From assembly GCA_030690895.1 (NCBI GenBank), contig JAUYFQ010000086.1:28816-92815 (forward strand): a DNA stretch of 64,000 nucleotides, in the 5' to 3' direction. Shown piece after piece: positions 1-10,657 of this stretch. The first letter of the stretch is position 1; the number at the start of each line of letters is the position of its first letter. A program made the position numbers and the translations under genes. This DNA comes from Sulfuricellaceae bacterium. Its GTDB lineage: Bacteria > Pseudomonadota > Gammaproteobacteria > Burkholderiales > Sulfuricellaceae. Under the pieces are notes generated by a model that made no database searches, was not told the origin of the DNA, and saw only the letters and a program-made list of their open reading frames with translations.

Positions 1-2
1 CG

Positions 3-521
3 CTCTCATTCAAGCTGCTGCGCTACATCAATTCAGTCGGTTTCGGTCTGTCCTGCGAGATCCAGTCCATTCGGCACGCGCTGGCCATTCTTGGCTACCA
101 GCAGTTGTACCGCTGGCTAACACTTCTGCTGGCGACGGCCGGAAACGACTCCACGCCGCCAGCCCTGATGAAAACCGCCATCACGCGCGGCCGACTCACC
201 GAATTGCTGGGGCAGGACTATCTCGAAAAAAGTGATCGCGACAACCTGTTCATTGTCGGCATCTTTTCCTTGCTGGATGCCATGCTGGAAATGCCGATGA
301 GTGACGTGCTGGAGAAACTCTATCTGCCGGAGACCATTTCGGACGCGCTACTAAACCAACAAGGCATTTACGGGCCATTCCTCGCCCTGGCGATCGCCTG
401 CGAAAATGCCAACCCCGGCAAGATCGAAGAGATCGCCGAGTCCATGGCCATGGATCCAGAAAAGGTCAACAAGGCGCACCTGGAGTCACTATCCTGGGTT
501 GAGCAACTCGGCATAGGCTGA
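3..521 (+). CDS. HDOD-domain signalling protein, C-terminal part (probably EAL-HDOD type)
   Basis: The reading frame is open from base 3 and ends with TGA at 519-521, so only the C-terminal 172 residues are present. The segment begins LSFKLLRYINSVGFG and continues through an ILGYQQLYRWL helix, which is typical of the second half of the HDOD domain in EAL-HDOD (YuxH-type) proteins. These proteins often carry degenerate cyclic-di-GMP phosphodiesterase domains and act in signalling. The EAL part would lie outside the window and cannot be seen. An alpha/beta hydrolase gene follows 20 bases downstream on the same strand. The HDOD assignment is fairly sure; the EAL fusion is inferred. Confidence 0.75.
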   Translation, partial: LSFKLLRYINSVGFGLSCEIQSIRHALAILGYQQLYRWLTLLLATAGNDSTPPALMKTAITRGRLTELLGQDYLEKSDRDNLFIVGIFSLLDAMLEMPMSDVLEKLYLPETISDALLNQQGIYGPFLALAIACENANPGKIEEIAESMAMDPEKVNKAHLESLSWVEQLGIG

Positions 522-541
522 CCCCTGTTGACTGCTGCCTG

Positions 542-1405
542 ATGGCCATCCTGACGCCCGATGTGGAAGGCTATCTCAACCTGCCACAGCAAATCGTCCA
601 TTACCGGATTTACCGCAAGACCGCATCAAGGGAGAGACGTCTGCTACTGCTTCACGGCGGCGGCGTGGATGGCGCCATCACTTGGGAAGCAATTATTCCC
701 CATCTGCAAAATTGGTCTGAAATATTGGTTCCAGACTTGCGCGGCGTTGGAAAAACCCACTTCCCGGATCGCATTGAACACCCATTTTCCACGTTGGATG
801 TCGTCTCCGACCTGCAATTGCTACTCAAGGCGCAGGCTTGGGATCAATATGATCTGGCTGGCTATTCCTATGGCGGTTTGGTCGCGATGCAACTCAAAGC
901 CGAGTGTCCAGACAAAATCGCAAAGACCTACCTGCTTGAACCGGGCTTGTTAAGCGGCGCAGATGAAAAACTCCTGCTGGATCATCGCGAAGCGCTACTG
1001 CAGGCAACCCAAAAACTGCGCATAGATGAAGAACTGGAGCACGGTCTGAGAATCTTTCTGGACATTGTTTCCCCTAAGCGCAACCAGAATTCGAGAAACG
1101 AAGAAATCGTTCGCGCCAGACTCTCGCACCGCCCCAAGGGTCTCGCCTGCGTGCTGGAGGCTGTCACACAAGCTGCCAGGTCAGTTGACAGAAGCAAGCT
1201 GATCGCCGCTCAGAGCCACGTCAGCAGCTTTGTCGGCGCACGATCAAACGGTGAAATACATGACTTCTGCCAGGAACTGGCAAATCAGCGCCAGGACTGG
1301 GACTGTCATTTGATTGAAGGCGCTGACCATGCGCTGCCCTTTCAGAAGCCAGAACGCATCGCCCAGCTTATGGACAAAGACATGGGCCGCTATCTCACAA
1401 GGTAG
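542..1405 (+). CDS. alpha/beta hydrolase
   Basis: This 287-residue protein has the alpha/beta-hydrolase layout. An HGGGVDG oxyanion-hole loop lies near residue 38, and the nucleophile elbow GYSYGG places the catalytic Ser at 109. A C-terminal GADHALPF segment supplies the His. The substrate cannot be told from sequence; esterase or lactonase-like activity is plausible. The ATG at 542 lies 20 bases after the HDOD gene with only a weak ribosome-binding site, so the two may be co-transcribed. It is convergent with zapE, with about 80 bases between the stops. Confidence 0.85.
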   Translation: MAILTPDVEGYLNLPQQIVHYRIYRKTASRERRLLLLHGGGVDGAITWEAIIPHLQNWSEILVPDLRGVGKTHFPDRIEHPFSTLDVVSDLQLLLKAQAWDQYDLAGYSYGGLVAMQLKAECPDKIAKTYLLEPGLLSGADEKLLLDHREALLQATQKLRIDEELEHGLRIFLDIVSPKRNQNSRNEEIVRARLSHRPKGLACVLEAVTQAARSVDRSKLIAAQSHVSSFVGARSNGEIHDFCQELANQRQDWDCHLIEGADHALPFQKPERIAQLMDKDMGRYLTR

Positions 1406-1422
1406 TTTCTACCCTGGATAGA

Positions 1423-1442
1423 CGATGACGTATCATCGATTT
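1423..1442. terminator. weak candidate terminator between convergent genes
   Basis: A six-base stem (CGATGA/TCATCG) with a CGTA loop is followed on the plus strand by ATTTTA. It lies between the stop of the hydrolase gene and the stop of zapE. The stem is short and the T-run imperfect, so this is only a candidate. Confidence 0.25.
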
Positions 1443-1484
1443 TACCCTGCTACACTGCTTTGCCTGGAAGCCTGGTTTCACCCC

Positions 1485-2549
1485 CTATCGGGCGTCGGCA
1501 TAACCCACTGACTGCATTTCAGCCAGACGACTCAAAGCCCGGCGAAACTCTCCCGAAAGCAGGTCGGGCGACCCTAGCTCAGCCAGTGGCGCTTCGGCTG
1601 AAAGGATCAGTTTGACCCGTTTATCATACAACTCGTCGATCAGCCACAGGAAACGACGTGCCTCTGCCTGCCGGTCCGCATTAAAAACGGGGATGCCGGA
1701 CACGATCAGGGTGTAAAAACGACCTGCGAGATCGATATAGTCTGGCTTGCTGCGCGGCCCGCTGCACAGGGTCTGAAAATCGAACCATGCCAGACCATCA
1801 CCAACATGCCGGGCGACAAGCGCACGACCTTCAACCTGGAGTTCAACGTGTCCATCGCTCACCCCGTTTCCAATTATTTGGAAAATGCGCAATAGCGCCT
1901 CTTCTGTCTGCTCGTTCAAGGGCGAGTGATACATGTCAGCGCGGGATAACAGATGCTGGCGATAGTCCGTGCCACCGTCCAGGCACAGCACTTCCATCCC
2001 AGCCTTGATCAAAGCGATGGCGGGTAGAAACTGGCTACGCTGGAGGCCATCACGATACAGTTGATCCGGCGCGGAATTGGAAGTCATCACCAGCACCACG
2101 CCGCTCTCCATCAAGGCCTGCAACAAGCCCCGCATCAGCATGGCATCCGCAATATCGGTAATATGAAATTCGTCCAGGCACAGCAGGCGCGTGTACCGGA
2201 CAATGGCTTGCGCAAGCCGCCTCAGCGGATAAGGCTTGCCCTTGAGATGCGCCAGTTGACCGTGAATTTCCTGCATGAAATGGTGGTAATGGACGCGCCG
2301 CTTGTGCGCCAGTGGAATGCAGTCGAAAAAACTGTCCATCACAAAGCTTTTACCGCGCCCGACCGCGCCCCAGATGTAAACGCCCCTAACCATTGCGGGC
2401 CTGAACCATAGTTTCAAGGGCGAGCGGGTTTGCTGCAAGTCCTCATGGACGCGCTGTAGCGCCAGGACGACCTGAGTCTGACTATCATCGAGGATCAGCC
2501 CGCGCTGCGCCGCCTGAGCGCCCAGACAGGCAATTACTTCCGGACTCAA
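1485..2549 (-). CDS. zapE: cell division protein ZapE (AFG1-type ATPase)
   Basis: A 354-residue AFG1/ZapE-family P-loop ATPase. The Walker A motif GAVGRGKS is at residues 61-68, and a Walker B-type [11 protein letters not shown] segment is near 122-132; both are diagnostic for the family. In Enterobacteria ZapE acts on the Z-ring under stress. The start appears to be TTG at 2549, inside the last codons of sucB (TTGA overlap), so it is probably translationally coupled to sucB. In many betaproteobacteria the order is odhB-lpd-zapE; here no lpd gene lies between the two. Confidence 0.9.
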   Translation of the reverse strand: MSPEVIACLGAQAAQRGLILDDSQTQVVLALQRVHEDLQQTRSPLKLWFRPAMVRGVYIWGAVGRGKSFVMDSFFDCIPLAHKRRVHYHHFMQEIHGQLAHLKGKPYPLRRLAQAIVRYTRLLCLDEFHITDIADAMLMRGLLQALMESGVVLVMTSNSAPDQLYRDGLQRSQFLPAIALIKAGMEVLCLDGGTDYRQHLLSRADMYHSPLNEQTEEALLRIFQIIGNGVSDGHVELQVEGRALVARHVGDGLAWFDFQTLCSGPRSKPDYIDLAGRFYTLIVSGIPVFNADRQAEARRFLWLIDELYDKRVKLILSAEAPLAELGSPDLLSGEFRRALSRLAEMQSVGYADAR

Positions 2550-3691
2550 ACCTGCAACAACAATCTGGCCGGGTCTTCCAGCGTTTCCTTGATGGCAACC
2601 AGAAATTGCACCGCCTCGCGCCCGTCGATCAGGCGATGATCATAGGAAAGCGCCAGATACATCATCGGGCGAATCACCACCTGGCCGTTTTCCGCCACTG
2701 GTCGGTCATACGTCTTGTGCATCCCCAGAATGGCGCTCTGCGGCGGGTTCAGGATAGGCGTGGACATCATCGAACCAAACACGCCGCCATTGGAAATGGA
2801 GAAAGTCCCGCCAGTCAGATCTTCCATGGTCAATTTACCATCGCGCGCGCGCGCGCCGAAGTCGCCAATTTGGCGCTCTATTTCAGCAAAGCTCAGGCTA
2901 TCCACATCGCGCAAGACCGGCACCACCAATCCTCGTGGCGAGCTGACAGCAATACCGATATCGAAATAGCCGTGGTACAACACATCGTTACCATCCAGAG
3001 AAGCATTCACCACCGGGAATTTTTTCAGCGCTGCCACGGCAGCCTTGGCGAAAAAGGACATGAAGCCCAGCTTGACGCCATGTTCCTTCTCGAATTTTTC
3101 TTTGTAGCGGCTACGCAGTTCCATCACCGGCTGCATGTTGACCTCGTTAAAGGTCGTCAATATCGCTGCATTGTGCTGGGCCTCGACCAGACGCTCGGCG
3201 ATGCGGGCACGCAAGCGGGTCATGGGGACACGCTGGACAGGGCGATCACCAGCCGTTTCCAGCGGTATCGAGGCGATGCCTGGCCCGGCATCGGGAACAA
3301 TTTTCGCCAGCACATCGTCACGCGTCACCCGCCCTCCCCTGGCGCTCCCCTCTATACTGGCCGGATCGAGCGCATGTTCCGCCGCCAGTTTTCTGGCAGA
3401 GGGGCCAATGGCGGGTGATAGCACTGCCGTTTTCACAAGCTCCTTTGTCGGCAGCGCCGTCTCGTCAATCAACGCAATAATGTCACCGGGAAGCACCACC
3501 TCGCCATTCTGCCTGACAATCTTGCTCAGCACACCCGCCTTGGGCGCAGGCAATTCCAGCACCACCTTGTCGGTTTCCAGATCGATCAGGTTTTCACCCG
3601 CCGCAACCGCATCGCCTTCCTGCCTGTGCCAGGTAATTAGCGTCCCTTCAGTGACGGATTCGGACAGAGCCGGGACTTTGAGTTCGATCAT
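2546..3691 (-). CDS. sucB: 2-oxoglutarate dehydrogenase E2, dihydrolipoyllysine succinyltransferase
   Basis: E2 core of the 2-oxoglutarate dehydrogenase complex, 381 residues. An N-terminal lipoyl domain has the lipoylated Lys in ETDKVVLE. A peripheral-subunit binding segment ([10 protein letters not shown]) follows, then the catalytic acyltransferase domain ending in the active-site [12 protein letters not shown] chose ATG at 3691 because GGAG lies nine bases upstream; an in-frame GTG at 3706 is less likely. Its ATG overlaps the TGA of the small gene upstream (ATGA), so translation is probably coupled to the recQ/dprA insertion. Its normal partner sucA lies about 4 kb upstream, beyond that insertion. 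Confidence 0.95.
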   Translation of the reverse strand: MIELKVPALSESVTEGTLITWHRQEGDAVAAGENLIDLETDKVVLELPAPKAGVLSKIVRQNGEVVLPGDIIALIDETALPTKELVKTAVLSPAIGPSARKLAAEHALDPASIEGSARGGRVTRDDVLAKIVPDAGPGIASIPLETAGDRPVQRVPMTRLRARIAERLVEAQHNAAILTTFNEVNMQPVMELRSRYKEKFEKEHGVKLGFMSFFAKAAVAALKKFPVVNASLDGNDVLYHGYFDIGIAVSSPRGLVVPVLRDVDSLSFAEIERQIGDFGARARDGKLTMEDLTGGTFSISNGGVFGSMMSTPILNPPQSAILGMHKTYDRPVAENGQVVIRPMMYLALSYDHRLIDGREAVQFLVAIKETLEDPARLLLQV

Positions 3692-4056
3692 GGTCGATTT
3701 CTCCACAGTTTAGATGTTATTTTACGGAACCCGCTGCTTACGCCCAATTCGCCAGCATAAGCTGGCGCTTCGATGCTTTCATAATGTTGGCTGTTATTGG
3801 AAACCAGTACGGTGCCGACGGGCAATGGATGTGCACTATTAAAGCGCCTCTTGCTGGACAGAAGAGTCTCTTCATCAAAGACACCAAACTCTTGCGGCAA
3901 ACCATTCATTGGCCGTTTACTCATGAAATCTACCGGTACATCGACCTCATGCATCAACTCAAAAAATGAGGTCAAGCTTTCGCGCTCCGCATGTAATTGG
4001 TTTCCCCACTCATATTTACCTTGGTCAAAATCAGACACGTAATTTACGTTATTCAC
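3688..4056 (-). CDS. small unknown protein, third gene of the recQ-dprA cassette
   Basis: A 122-residue protein that I do not recognise. It starts with GTG at 4056, overlapping the dprA-like stop (GTGA), and stops inside the sucB start (ATGA). This tight coupling on both sides supports it as a real gene. The middle is rich in polar residues, with a segment [15 protein letters not shown] and a likely beta strand VGTVLVSN. There is no signal peptide or membrane segment. By position it could be an accessory or antitoxin-like part of the RecQ-PRTase/DprA cassette, but this is inference only. Confidence 0.7.
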   Translation of the reverse strand: MNNVNYVSDFDQGKYEWGNQLHAERESLTSFFELMHEVDVPVDFMSKRPMNGLPQEFGVFDEETLLSSKRRFNSAHPLPVGTVLVSNNSQHYESIEAPAYAGELGVSSGFRKITSKLWRNRP

Positions 4057-5435
4057 TCGAAAAGGTAAGGTTGCCTGACGATGTAGCCTGCGGGTTTCTT
4101 CTGTTTTTCCAACACACCCTCTTCAACCAAGCGCTGCAACCACGTCTTGGCCTGAGCATTCGACACATCCAGTGCCGCAGCCACCTCGGAGTCTTTCATC
4201 GGTTTATTCAACAGCGGCTGAATCGCTTTACGCACCGCCGCAAACAGTAACTCTGCCGGAGCCGCTCCTGTCTTCTGATCTTCTGTAACATCCGCGACCA
4301 GCATCAACGGTTCCTGCGTCACTGGCAACGCATTTCCTACGCTTTCTGCTGCTAATTTCGCATCCGAAAGTGCTTCTAAAACTGACTGTGGCGTGTTCCC
4401 TACCTGGGACACTGGAGCTGCATCAAGCTGCATCGATGCAGTGGGTGCGGCGTCGGATGACCCCAGCAAATCAACCTGCGGGGAGTCCGCAGGGAGCGGC
4501 ATTGCCGCGTTGAACACCTCCTTTAATGAATCCGCGTCTTGTGGGTTCGGCCAGAGAAGCGCGCCCTTCTTACGTAGGGCATCCAGCCCGGCGGAATCCG
4601 TAGATCGAATATATACAGGGACAAACTTGAGTTTGTCCAGCTGCTCAATGGTGCCAGCCCAAGTGCCACCCTTGTTAACATCAGAGCTCACCACCAAGGA
4701 GGCATCGGCCAATGCGTAGATCAGCTTGTTGCGCTGCATGGCATTGCCGACGTTGAAGCCCGCGCTGGGGTCATAAGGCGAGATCAACACTAACTGGCCG
4801 TCGAGCAACAGATTGCGATGCTCGCGATTCATGGTAGTTTTTTCGAGGCTGTCCGCAAGTACCCCGATCACCCTGCCCCCAGCCTCCAAAGCGCCACGCA
4901 TTGCTGCCTGGTCGATTCCCTTGGCACCGCCTGAGACCAGGGTTTTTCTGGCGCGAGCGGCGAGTCGGCCAACAGCCATCGTGTAGTCAATCAGCGGGGT
5001 GTCCACATGACGCGACCCAACGACGGCAAGTCCACCAGAGTCCAGCAGACTGATCTCGCCACAGCCGTAGAGCACTGCTGGCGCGTCTTCACGCAGTCGC
5101 GCTTTCAAGCGCCGGGGATAATCGGCGTCGGCCCGGCTTACCACCCAAATGGCGCGTGCTTGCCATCGCTCGATGACTTGGCTCAGCAGAAATCCACGCC
5201 CCAATAGTCGCTGCAGGCGGCTATTGTCAATCACCGGTTGGCATGCACGTAGGATGTCAGCCGCATCCGGGGAGACGAGATCGGCTGGTTGACGCTGGAT
5301 CTCGCGCAGATGGCGGGCAAGACGCTTGTATTCGCCGGGCGTTAGTAGGTCTGGCGATGAGGCGCCGCGTCCGGCAATCAATGGCGCCGTCAGCAGCAGG
5401 ATCGCTTGGGTATTGGGTGAAAGAACTGGTGTCAT
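4053..5435 (-). CDS. DprA-like protein of a RecQ-PRTase cassette
   Basis: A 460-residue DprA/Smf-family protein. The Rossmann-like core carries [12 protein letters not shown] and [13 protein letters not shown], the single-stranded-DNA and RecA-loading fold of DprA. A long linker follows, then a C-terminal winged-helix region (about 390-455). I place the start at ATG 5435 because it overlaps the RecQ stop as ATGA; an upstream in-frame start at 5504 would overlap RecQ by 73 bases. The pairing with a phosphoribosyltransferase-bearing partner recalls ShosTA, a defence/toxin-antitoxin system of a PRTase protein (ShosT) and a DprA-like protein (ShosA). Housekeeping DprA is less likely in this context. 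Confidence 0.8.
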   Translation of the reverse strand: MTPVLSPNTQAILLLTAPLIAGRGASSPDLLTPGEYKRLARHLREIQRQPADLVSPDAADILRACQPVIDNSRLQRLLGRGFLLSQVIERWQARAIWVVSRADADYPRRLKARLREDAPAVLYGCGEISLLDSGGLAVVGSRHVDTPLIDYTMAVGRLAARARKTLVSGGAKGIDQAAMRGALEAGGRVIGVLADSLEKTTMNREHRNLLLDGQLVLISPYDPSAGFNVGNAMQRNKLIYALADASLVVSSDVNKGGTWAGTIEQLDKLKFVPVYIRSTDSAGLDALRKKGALLWPNPQDADSLKEVFNAAMPLPADSPQVDLLGSSDAAPTASMQLDAAPVSQVGNTPQSVLEALSDAKLAAESVGNALPVTQEPLMLVADVTEDQKTGAAPAELLFAAVRKAIQPLLNKPMKDSEVAAALDVSNAQAKTWLQRLVEEGVLEKQKKPAGYIVRQPYLFE

Positions 5436-7510
5436 TCGTCGTGCCCCGTCTGTGAGAGGGCCATCGGCCAAACCTCGCCACTGCCGCTCTTGCGTAGCAG
5501 CCACGCAGACACCGTCAGCGTCCAGCGCGAGTCGACCATGTCATCAACTAGGAGGATCGGGCCGTGAGGAATGGGCTGGCCATTAAGTGCAAGCGAACCA
5601 TCAATGTTGCGCGCTTGCTGTGTACTGTTTGCCATTGTTTTCTGTTCTGGTCTTTCGTCTGTCTTCGCGATGACCATATGAAACGGTAGGCCCAGCGCCA
5701 CAGCCAAGCGTTTTGCAAAGTTCGGCACGAGGTCGGGATGCCGCAGTGATGGCACGCAGGTCACCCAAGCTGGTGCGGGTTGTGGATTCCACTCGTGAAT
5801 CATCTCCACGCATGCAACGACAAGGGCATTTGAGAAATTGCTATCGTGATACTTGCCTTGCCGGACAAGGCCACCCCAGCCAGCATCCCCCCAAATACAC
5901 AGAGCTTTACCTGGTTGGGCTTGGTGAGCGGGCGCGATAGATCCCTTGACTCCGTACTGTGGCATCCCGCCATCCGGCCACTTCTTACGCGGATCGATCG
6001 GTAAGCTGGTTCTGCGAAGAAATGCAATAGCCTCTTTGACCAGTTCGGCATTCACAGTTGTAGGCAGTGGATGCAAGGCAGGCTTCGTGACAACACTGGG
6101 GTCGCCGTCGAGTGCGCTGATCAGGAAGCCCATGTGCTGGCCGAATGACAGGTCGGCGTAGTCCTGCATTTGCAAGCGTTCGGCTCGTCTTAACGCGGAG
6201 AGCCGCTCCGCGCGATCCCAAAACCCTTCACCCAGCGTTGCCGCCGTGAGCTGCCACTTGCTACCTTGCTTGGCAATAGTCGCCGGCGCTTCAAGCGAAA
6301 GCAGGGCGATTGTCTTGTCAACACGCCCTTTACTCAGGTTAACTCGACTCAGTAGCTCAGGGACGGACAAGCCATTGGACTCCTCCTCCAGTGCACCAAG
6401 GACATCGGCCACTTCATGCCGGGTCGGGAAGGCACTGCGAATGAACCAATCCGTGATGTCAGCCTCTTCCTGGCCGCTGAGCAGCACACCATACGCGGAG
6501 TCCAAGGCTCGTCCTGCGCGACCAACCTGCTGGTAGTAGGCGACGACCGATCCCGGCATCTGGTAATGGATCACGAATGCTAGGTCGGGCTTGTCGTAGC
6601 CCATGCCCAGAGCCGTTGTGGCAACCAGCGCTTTGACCTGGTTATTTAGCAGCGCCTGTTCCAGTTGTTCTCGGCGTTCGCCTGTTTCGCCGGTGTACGC
6701 ATCTATATTGAAGCCTTTGGTCTTCAACCATTCGGCAACTTGGTTGGCATCGCGTACCGTCAGCGTGTAGATGATGCCGTGGCCTTGCAACGTGGCAAGC
6801 TGCTCTGCCAGCCATGCGAGTCGTTCAGCTTGACTCGGCAAGCGGATGGTCTGTAATGAAAGCGAGGTGCGATTGAGGTCGCCCCGCGCCACATCGAGCT
6901 TTGGCCCAAGCACCGTAGCAAGATCTTCCATCACCCGGTTGTTCGCCGTCGCCGTAGTGGCGAGGAGTCTCAGATTGGGCGGCAGTGTTTTGACGATCCG
7001 TTCCAGCAGTCGGTAGTGAGGGCGGAAGTCATGGCCCCAGTCGGAAATGCAATGCGCCTCATCTATGACCAACAGGGAAATCTGTGCTGCGATACCAGCC
7101 AACACTTGCGTGCGAAAGCGCTCGTTCGCCAGTCGCTCGGGCGAGATCAAGAGAATGTCGATTTCTCCTTTGGCAAGCCTGGCCTCGATAGCCGTCCAGT
7201 CATCCATGTTGTCGGAATTGATCGTGGCAGCGCGAACCCCCATTCGGTCTGCCGCAGCAATCTGGTTTCGCATCAGAGCCAGCAGCGGCGAGATCAACAG
7301 CGCTGGCCCGTTGCCAGCTTCGCGCAGCAGTTTTGTCGCGATGAAGTAGACGAAGCTCTTACCCCAACCAGTCTTCTGCACGACCAGCAAGCGGCCTTTA
7401 CCTTCGACAACGTGGCGAATGGCATCTTCCTGGCCGTCGCGGAAAATGGCGTCAGCGAGCCCGGAGCCGATTCGGAGAAGTTCCCGCGCGCGCTTTGGAT
7501 CGTAGATCAT
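5432..7510 (-). CDS. RecQ-type helicase fused to a C-terminal phosphoribosyltransferase domain
   Basis: A 692-residue protein. The N-terminal RecQ helicase core has Walker A TGWGKS (Lys51), the box [19 protein letters not shown], a TATANNR segment, and the motif VI region [11 protein letters not shown]. The zinc-binding cysteines usual in RecQ are absent at [15 protein letters not shown], and no HRDC domain is evident. The C-terminal part contains a PRPP-binding loop [13 protein letters not shown] (about 652-664), typical of ComF-like phosphoribosyltransferases. The start at ATG 7510 has AGGA nine bases upstream. It is first in a three-gene cassette inserted between sucA and sucB. A defence role is inferred from the PRTase plus DprA combination. 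Confidence 0.85.
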   Translation of the reverse strand: MIYDPKRARELLRIGSGLADAIFRDGQEDAIRHVVEGKGRLLVVQKTGWGKSFVYFIATKLLREAGNGPALLISPLLALMRNQIAAADRMGVRAATINSDNMDDWTAIEARLAKGEIDILLISPERLANERFRTQVLAGIAAQISLLVIDEAHCISDWGHDFRPHYRLLERIVKTLPPNLRLLATTATANNRVMEDLATVLGPKLDVARGDLNRTSLSLQTIRLPSQAERLAWLAEQLATLQGHGIIYTLTVRDANQVAEWLKTKGFNIDAYTGETGERREQLEQALLNNQVKALVATTALGMGYDKPDLAFVIHYQMPGSVVAYYQQVGRAGRALDSAYGVLLSGQEEADITDWFIRSAFPTRHEVADVLGALEEESNGLSVPELLSRVNLSKGRVDKTIALLSLEAPATIAKQGSKWQLTAATLGEGFWDRAERLSALRRAERLQMQDYADLSFGQHMGFLISALDGDPSVVTKPALHPLPTTVNAELVKEAIAFLRRTSLPIDPRKKWPDGGMPQYGVKGSIAPAHQAQPGKALCIWGDAGWGGLVRQGKYHDSNFSNALVVACVEMIHEWNPQPAPAWVTCVPSLRHPDLVPNFAKRLAVALGLPFHMVIAKTDERPEQKTMANSTQQARNIDGSLALNGQPIPHGPILLVDDMVDSRWTLTVSAWLLRKSGSGEVWPMALSQTGHDE

Positions 7511-7698
7511 CTAATTGTTTCCTTATTCTTGCCAGGCTGGAGATACCCCAATGCCATCATGGAGTTCTGAATACCATAGAGCATCAGGCAGTCTTTCATC
7601 TTCTGACTGAATTTTTTACCACGTAGCACCAATAGTAAGCAGACTCAATTGAGATGGCGTAACTACAAAACGTTTCCCTATACCATCTGTAGCAAAAC

Positions 7699-10533
7699 TC
7701 ACCCCAATGCCGCATCCACCAATGCCCTCTGCTGCTCTGCATGATCTGCCAGATATCCCACCGCAGGCGCTGCCGAGGATTTGCGACTGGAATAGCTCAG
7801 CGACTGGCCAGCCTTCATGTGCTGGCGCAGGTAGTGTTCGATGGCGTACCAGGCGCCCTGGTTTTTCGGTTCTTCCTGCACCCACATGACTTCCCTGGCC
7901 TGGGCGTAAAGCTGCATTTGCGCTGCAAATTCTTCATGAGGGAAGGGGTAGAGCTGTTCCACGCGCAGGATGGCGACATCCTTGATTTTTTGCTCACTGC
8001 GCGCTGCGATCAAATCGTAGTACACCTTGCCGCTACAGGCGACTACCCGCCTCACCGCCTTGGGATCAAGGTTTTCCTGTTCCGGGATCAGGGGCTGGAA
8101 GCCGCCATTGGCAAGCTCATCCAGGCTCGACACGGATCCCTTGTGACGCAGCATGCTCTTGGGGCTCATGATGATGAGCGGCTTGCGATAAGGGCGCAAC
8201 ATCTGGCGCCGCAACATGTGAAACATCTGCGCCGGGGTGGATGGCACGCAGACTTGCATGTTGTACTCGGCGCAGAGTTGCAGATAACGCTCCAGCCGCG
8301 CCGAGGAATGCTCCGGACCCTGGCCTTCGTAGCCGTGCGGCAGCATCATCACCAGGCCGCATAGCCGTCCCCATTTGGTTTCGCCCGCACAGATGAACTG
8401 GTCGATGACCACCTGCGCGCCATTGGCAAAATCCCCGAACTGGGCTTCCCAGAGCACCAGTTGATCCGGTTCTGCAGTCGAATACCCGTACTCGAACCCC
8501 AGCACAGCGGCTTCGGACAGCACCGAATCAATCACCAGGAAGTGCGGCTGATTTTCGGAAATATGCTGCAGGGGAACAAATTCGCCGTCGTGCCACTTAT
8601 CGCGGTTCTGGTCGTGCAGCACGGCATGGCGATGGAAGAAGGTGCCGCGCCCGCTGTCCTGGCCGGAAATACGGATGCCGTAGCCATTTTCGAGCAAAGC
8701 GGCGTAGGCCAGATTTTCTGCCATGCCCCAGTCCAGCGGCAGCTTGCCCTCGCCCATCAGACGGCGATCGGCCAGAATCTTCTCCACCCGAGGATGCAGG
8801 ACGAAGTTGTTCGGCACGCTGGTCAGGCGTTCCGACAGGCGCTGCAAGTCAGGCAAGGGCACAGCGGTGAGCGCGGGGAGGTTCCAGTTGGCGTTGGTGA
8901 ATTTTTTCCAGTCGGTCGCGTAGGCGCGCTTGAAGTTGCTCAACACCGGCTTGCACCTGAGCTGCTCGCCCGCGTCCAGCGTAGCGGTGTGATTGGTGAT
9001 CATCAGCGCAGCTTCATCTGCCGTCACCACGCCCTCGGCAACCAGACGGGCAGCGTAAATATGGCGTGTGCCGGGGTGCTTGGCGATTTTTTTATACATC
9101 AGCGGTTGCGTTACCGCTGGCTCATCCTGCTCGTTGTGGCCCAGACGGCGCAGGCAGATCATGTCGATCACCACATCCTTCTTGTACATCATGCGGTAAT
9201 CGAAGGCGATCTGGGCCGCCAGCAGCACTGCTTCGGGGTCGTCGCCATTGACGTGAAACACCGGCGCCTCGACCATTTTGGCCACATCGGTACAGTACAG
9301 ACTGGAGCGCGTGTCGCGCGCATCCGAGGTGGTGAAACCGATCTGGTTGTTGACCACGATATGGACCGTGCCACCAGTCTTGAAACCGCGCGTCTGCGAC
9401 ATGTTCAGCGTTTCCATCACCACGCCCTGGCCAGCGAAGGCCGAATCGCCGTGGATCAGTACCGGGATCACCTGCTCGCCCAGGCGGTCGTTGCGGCGAT
9501 GTTGACGGGCGCGTACCGACCCCTCCACGACCGGATTGATGATTTCCAGATGCGAGGGGTTGAACGCCAGCGTGACATGCACCGGGCCGCCCGAAGTGGT
9601 CACATCGGATGAAAACCCCTGATGGTATTTAACATCGCCCGTCGTGACATGATCATCGTGGGCATGAACCCCCTCGAATTCCTTGAACAGGTCGCGCGGC
9701 ATTTTGCCGATGATGTTGACCAGCACGTTGAGCCGCCCCCGGTGCGCCATGCCCAGAATCACTTCCTGCACTCCGCGTGCACCGGATAGTTCCACCAGGT
9801 GATCGAGCAAGGGAATCAGGCTTTCGCCCCCCTCTAGCGAAAAACGCTTCTGGCCGACAAAGCGGGTGTGCAGGTATTTCTCCAGCGTTTCTGCCGCCGT
9901 CACGCGGCCTAGAATATGTTTTTTCTGCGCGGCGGAAAAATCCGGGCGCGCCCGGCGGCCTTCAATTTCGGCCTGCAACCAGCGCTTCTGGCCGGTATCA
10001 CTGATATACATGTATTCGGCACTGAAGGTGCCGCAATAGGTTTCTCGCAGCATCGCCAGGATTTGCGCCAGCGTGGCCTTGCCCATGCCGATCAGCGAGC
10101 CGGTCTCGAACTCCGTGGTCAGGTCATTTTCTGACAGCTCATAATGCGCCAGTTCCAGCTCCGGGATATGCGGGCGCTCAAAGCGTTGCAGCGGGTCAAC
10201 GCTCGCATGGCGCGCGCCGAGAAAACGGTAGGCGTTGATGAGTTGCAGCACCTTGACCTGCTTGTGGGCCTGATTTACCAGCACTGAACAGGCGCCAGCG
10301 GAGGCCGACAGGTGGGGCTCCCTGGCGCGTTGCACCAGAGATTCGCGGATCAGCGAATGGGAAATGTCGCGCGGGGCAGCCGTGGCTGTCTGTTGCAGCC
10401 GCTCAAAACAGGCACGCCATTCCTCGCTGACCAGCGAGGGATCGGCCAGCCAGGAATCGTACAAATCTTCCACAAACCCGGCATTACCGCCATCCAGCCA
10501 GGAGTTATCCAGAAAATCCTGCAACAGGCTCAT
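7699..10533 (-). CDS. sucA: 2-oxoglutarate dehydrogenase E1 component
   Basis: E1 (thiamine diphosphate-dependent decarboxylase) of the 2-oxoglutarate dehydrogenase complex; 944 residues is close to the usual length. The N-terminus MSLLQDFLDNSWLDGGNAGF is standard for the family. Motifs include GMAHRGRLNVL, the HGDSAFAGQG stretch, NNQIGFTTS, and the C-terminal RVEQLYPFP. It follows gltA with 124 bases between, which hold a palindromic repeat. sucB would normally come next but lies beyond the RecQ-PRTase cassette. Confidence 0.97.
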   Translation of the reverse strand: MSLLQDFLDNSWLDGGNAGFVEDLYDSWLADPSLVSEEWRACFERLQQTATAAPRDISHSLIRESLVQRAREPHLSASAGACSVLVNQAHKQVKVLQLINAYRFLGARHASVDPLQRFERPHIPELELAHYELSENDLTTEFETGSLIGMGKATLAQILAMLRETYCGTFSAEYMYISDTGQKRWLQAEIEGRRARPDFSAAQKKHILGRVTAAETLEKYLHTRFVGQKRFSLEGGESLIPLLDHLVELSGARGVQEVILGMAHRGRLNVLVNIIGKMPRDLFKEFEGVHAHDDHVTTGDVKYHQGFSSDVTTSGGPVHVTLAFNPSHLEIINPVVEGSVRARQHRRNDRLGEQVIPVLIHGDSAFAGQGVVMETLNMSQTRGFKTGGTVHIVVNNQIGFTTSDARDTRSSLYCTDVAKMVEAPVFHVNGDDPEAVLLAAQIAFDYRMMYKKDVVIDMICLRRLGHNEQDEPAVTQPLMYKKIAKHPGTRHIYAARLVAEGVVTADEAALMITNHTATLDAGEQLRCKPVLSNFKRAYATDWKKFTNANWNLPALTAVPLPDLQRLSERLTSVPNNFVLHPRVEKILADRRLMGEGKLPLDWGMAENLAYAALLENGYGIRISGQDSGRGTFFHRHAVLHDQNRDKWHDGEFVPLQHISENQPHFLVIDSVLSEAAVLGFEYGYSTAEPDQLVLWEAQFGDFANGAQVVIDQFICAGETKWGRLCGLVMMLPHGYEGQGPEHSSARLERYLQLCAEYNMQVCVPSTPAQMFHMLRRQMLRPYRKPLIIMSPKSMLRHKGSVSSLDELANGGFQPLIPEQENLDPKAVRRVVACSGKVYYDLIAARSEQKIKDVAILRVEQLYPFPHEEFAAQMQLYAQAREVMWVQEEPKNQGAWYAIEHYLRQHMKAGQSLSYSSRKSSAAPAVGYLADHAEQQRALVDAALG

Positions 10534-10572
10534 GTCGCTCCCGAATTGTTGTTATCTTCTTCAAAGACCATC

Positions 10573-10631
10573 ACCACGGGGCGCACGGGGAAAAAGCATT
10601 CCATCTCAGCCTTCCCCGTGTGCCCCGTGGT
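10573..10631. repeat. palindromic intergenic repeat, ACGGGG type (copy 1)
   Basis: Two 20-base arms (10573-10592 and 10612-10631) match as an inverted repeat at 19 of 20 positions around a 19-base loop. The arms consist of short ACCACGGGG/CACGGGG units. It lies between gltA and sucA and could fold as a strong hairpin. Related elements are at 45.0, 50.7 and 57.6 kb. Confidence 0.8.
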
Positions 10632-10657
10632 TAAATTTTACAAGTTGACCAATACCA

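Noticed and set aside
4053..5435. DprA-like gene considered as housekeeping competence dprA
   Set aside because: Its coupling to a RecQ-PRTase fusion and a small unknown gene, the atypical linker, and the insertion inside the suc operon favour a dedicated cassette.
8461..9612. Long plus-strand open frame (383 codons) antisense to sucA
   Set aside because: It lies wholly inside a strongly conserved gene on the other strand, and its translation is rich in His, Gln and Arg with no domain. It is a by-product of the GC-rich codon pattern.
10573..10631. Palindrome considered as a plain Rho-independent terminator of gltA or sucA
   Set aside because: There is no clear T-run after the stem, and related copies occur at other gene joints, so a repeat family is the better description.
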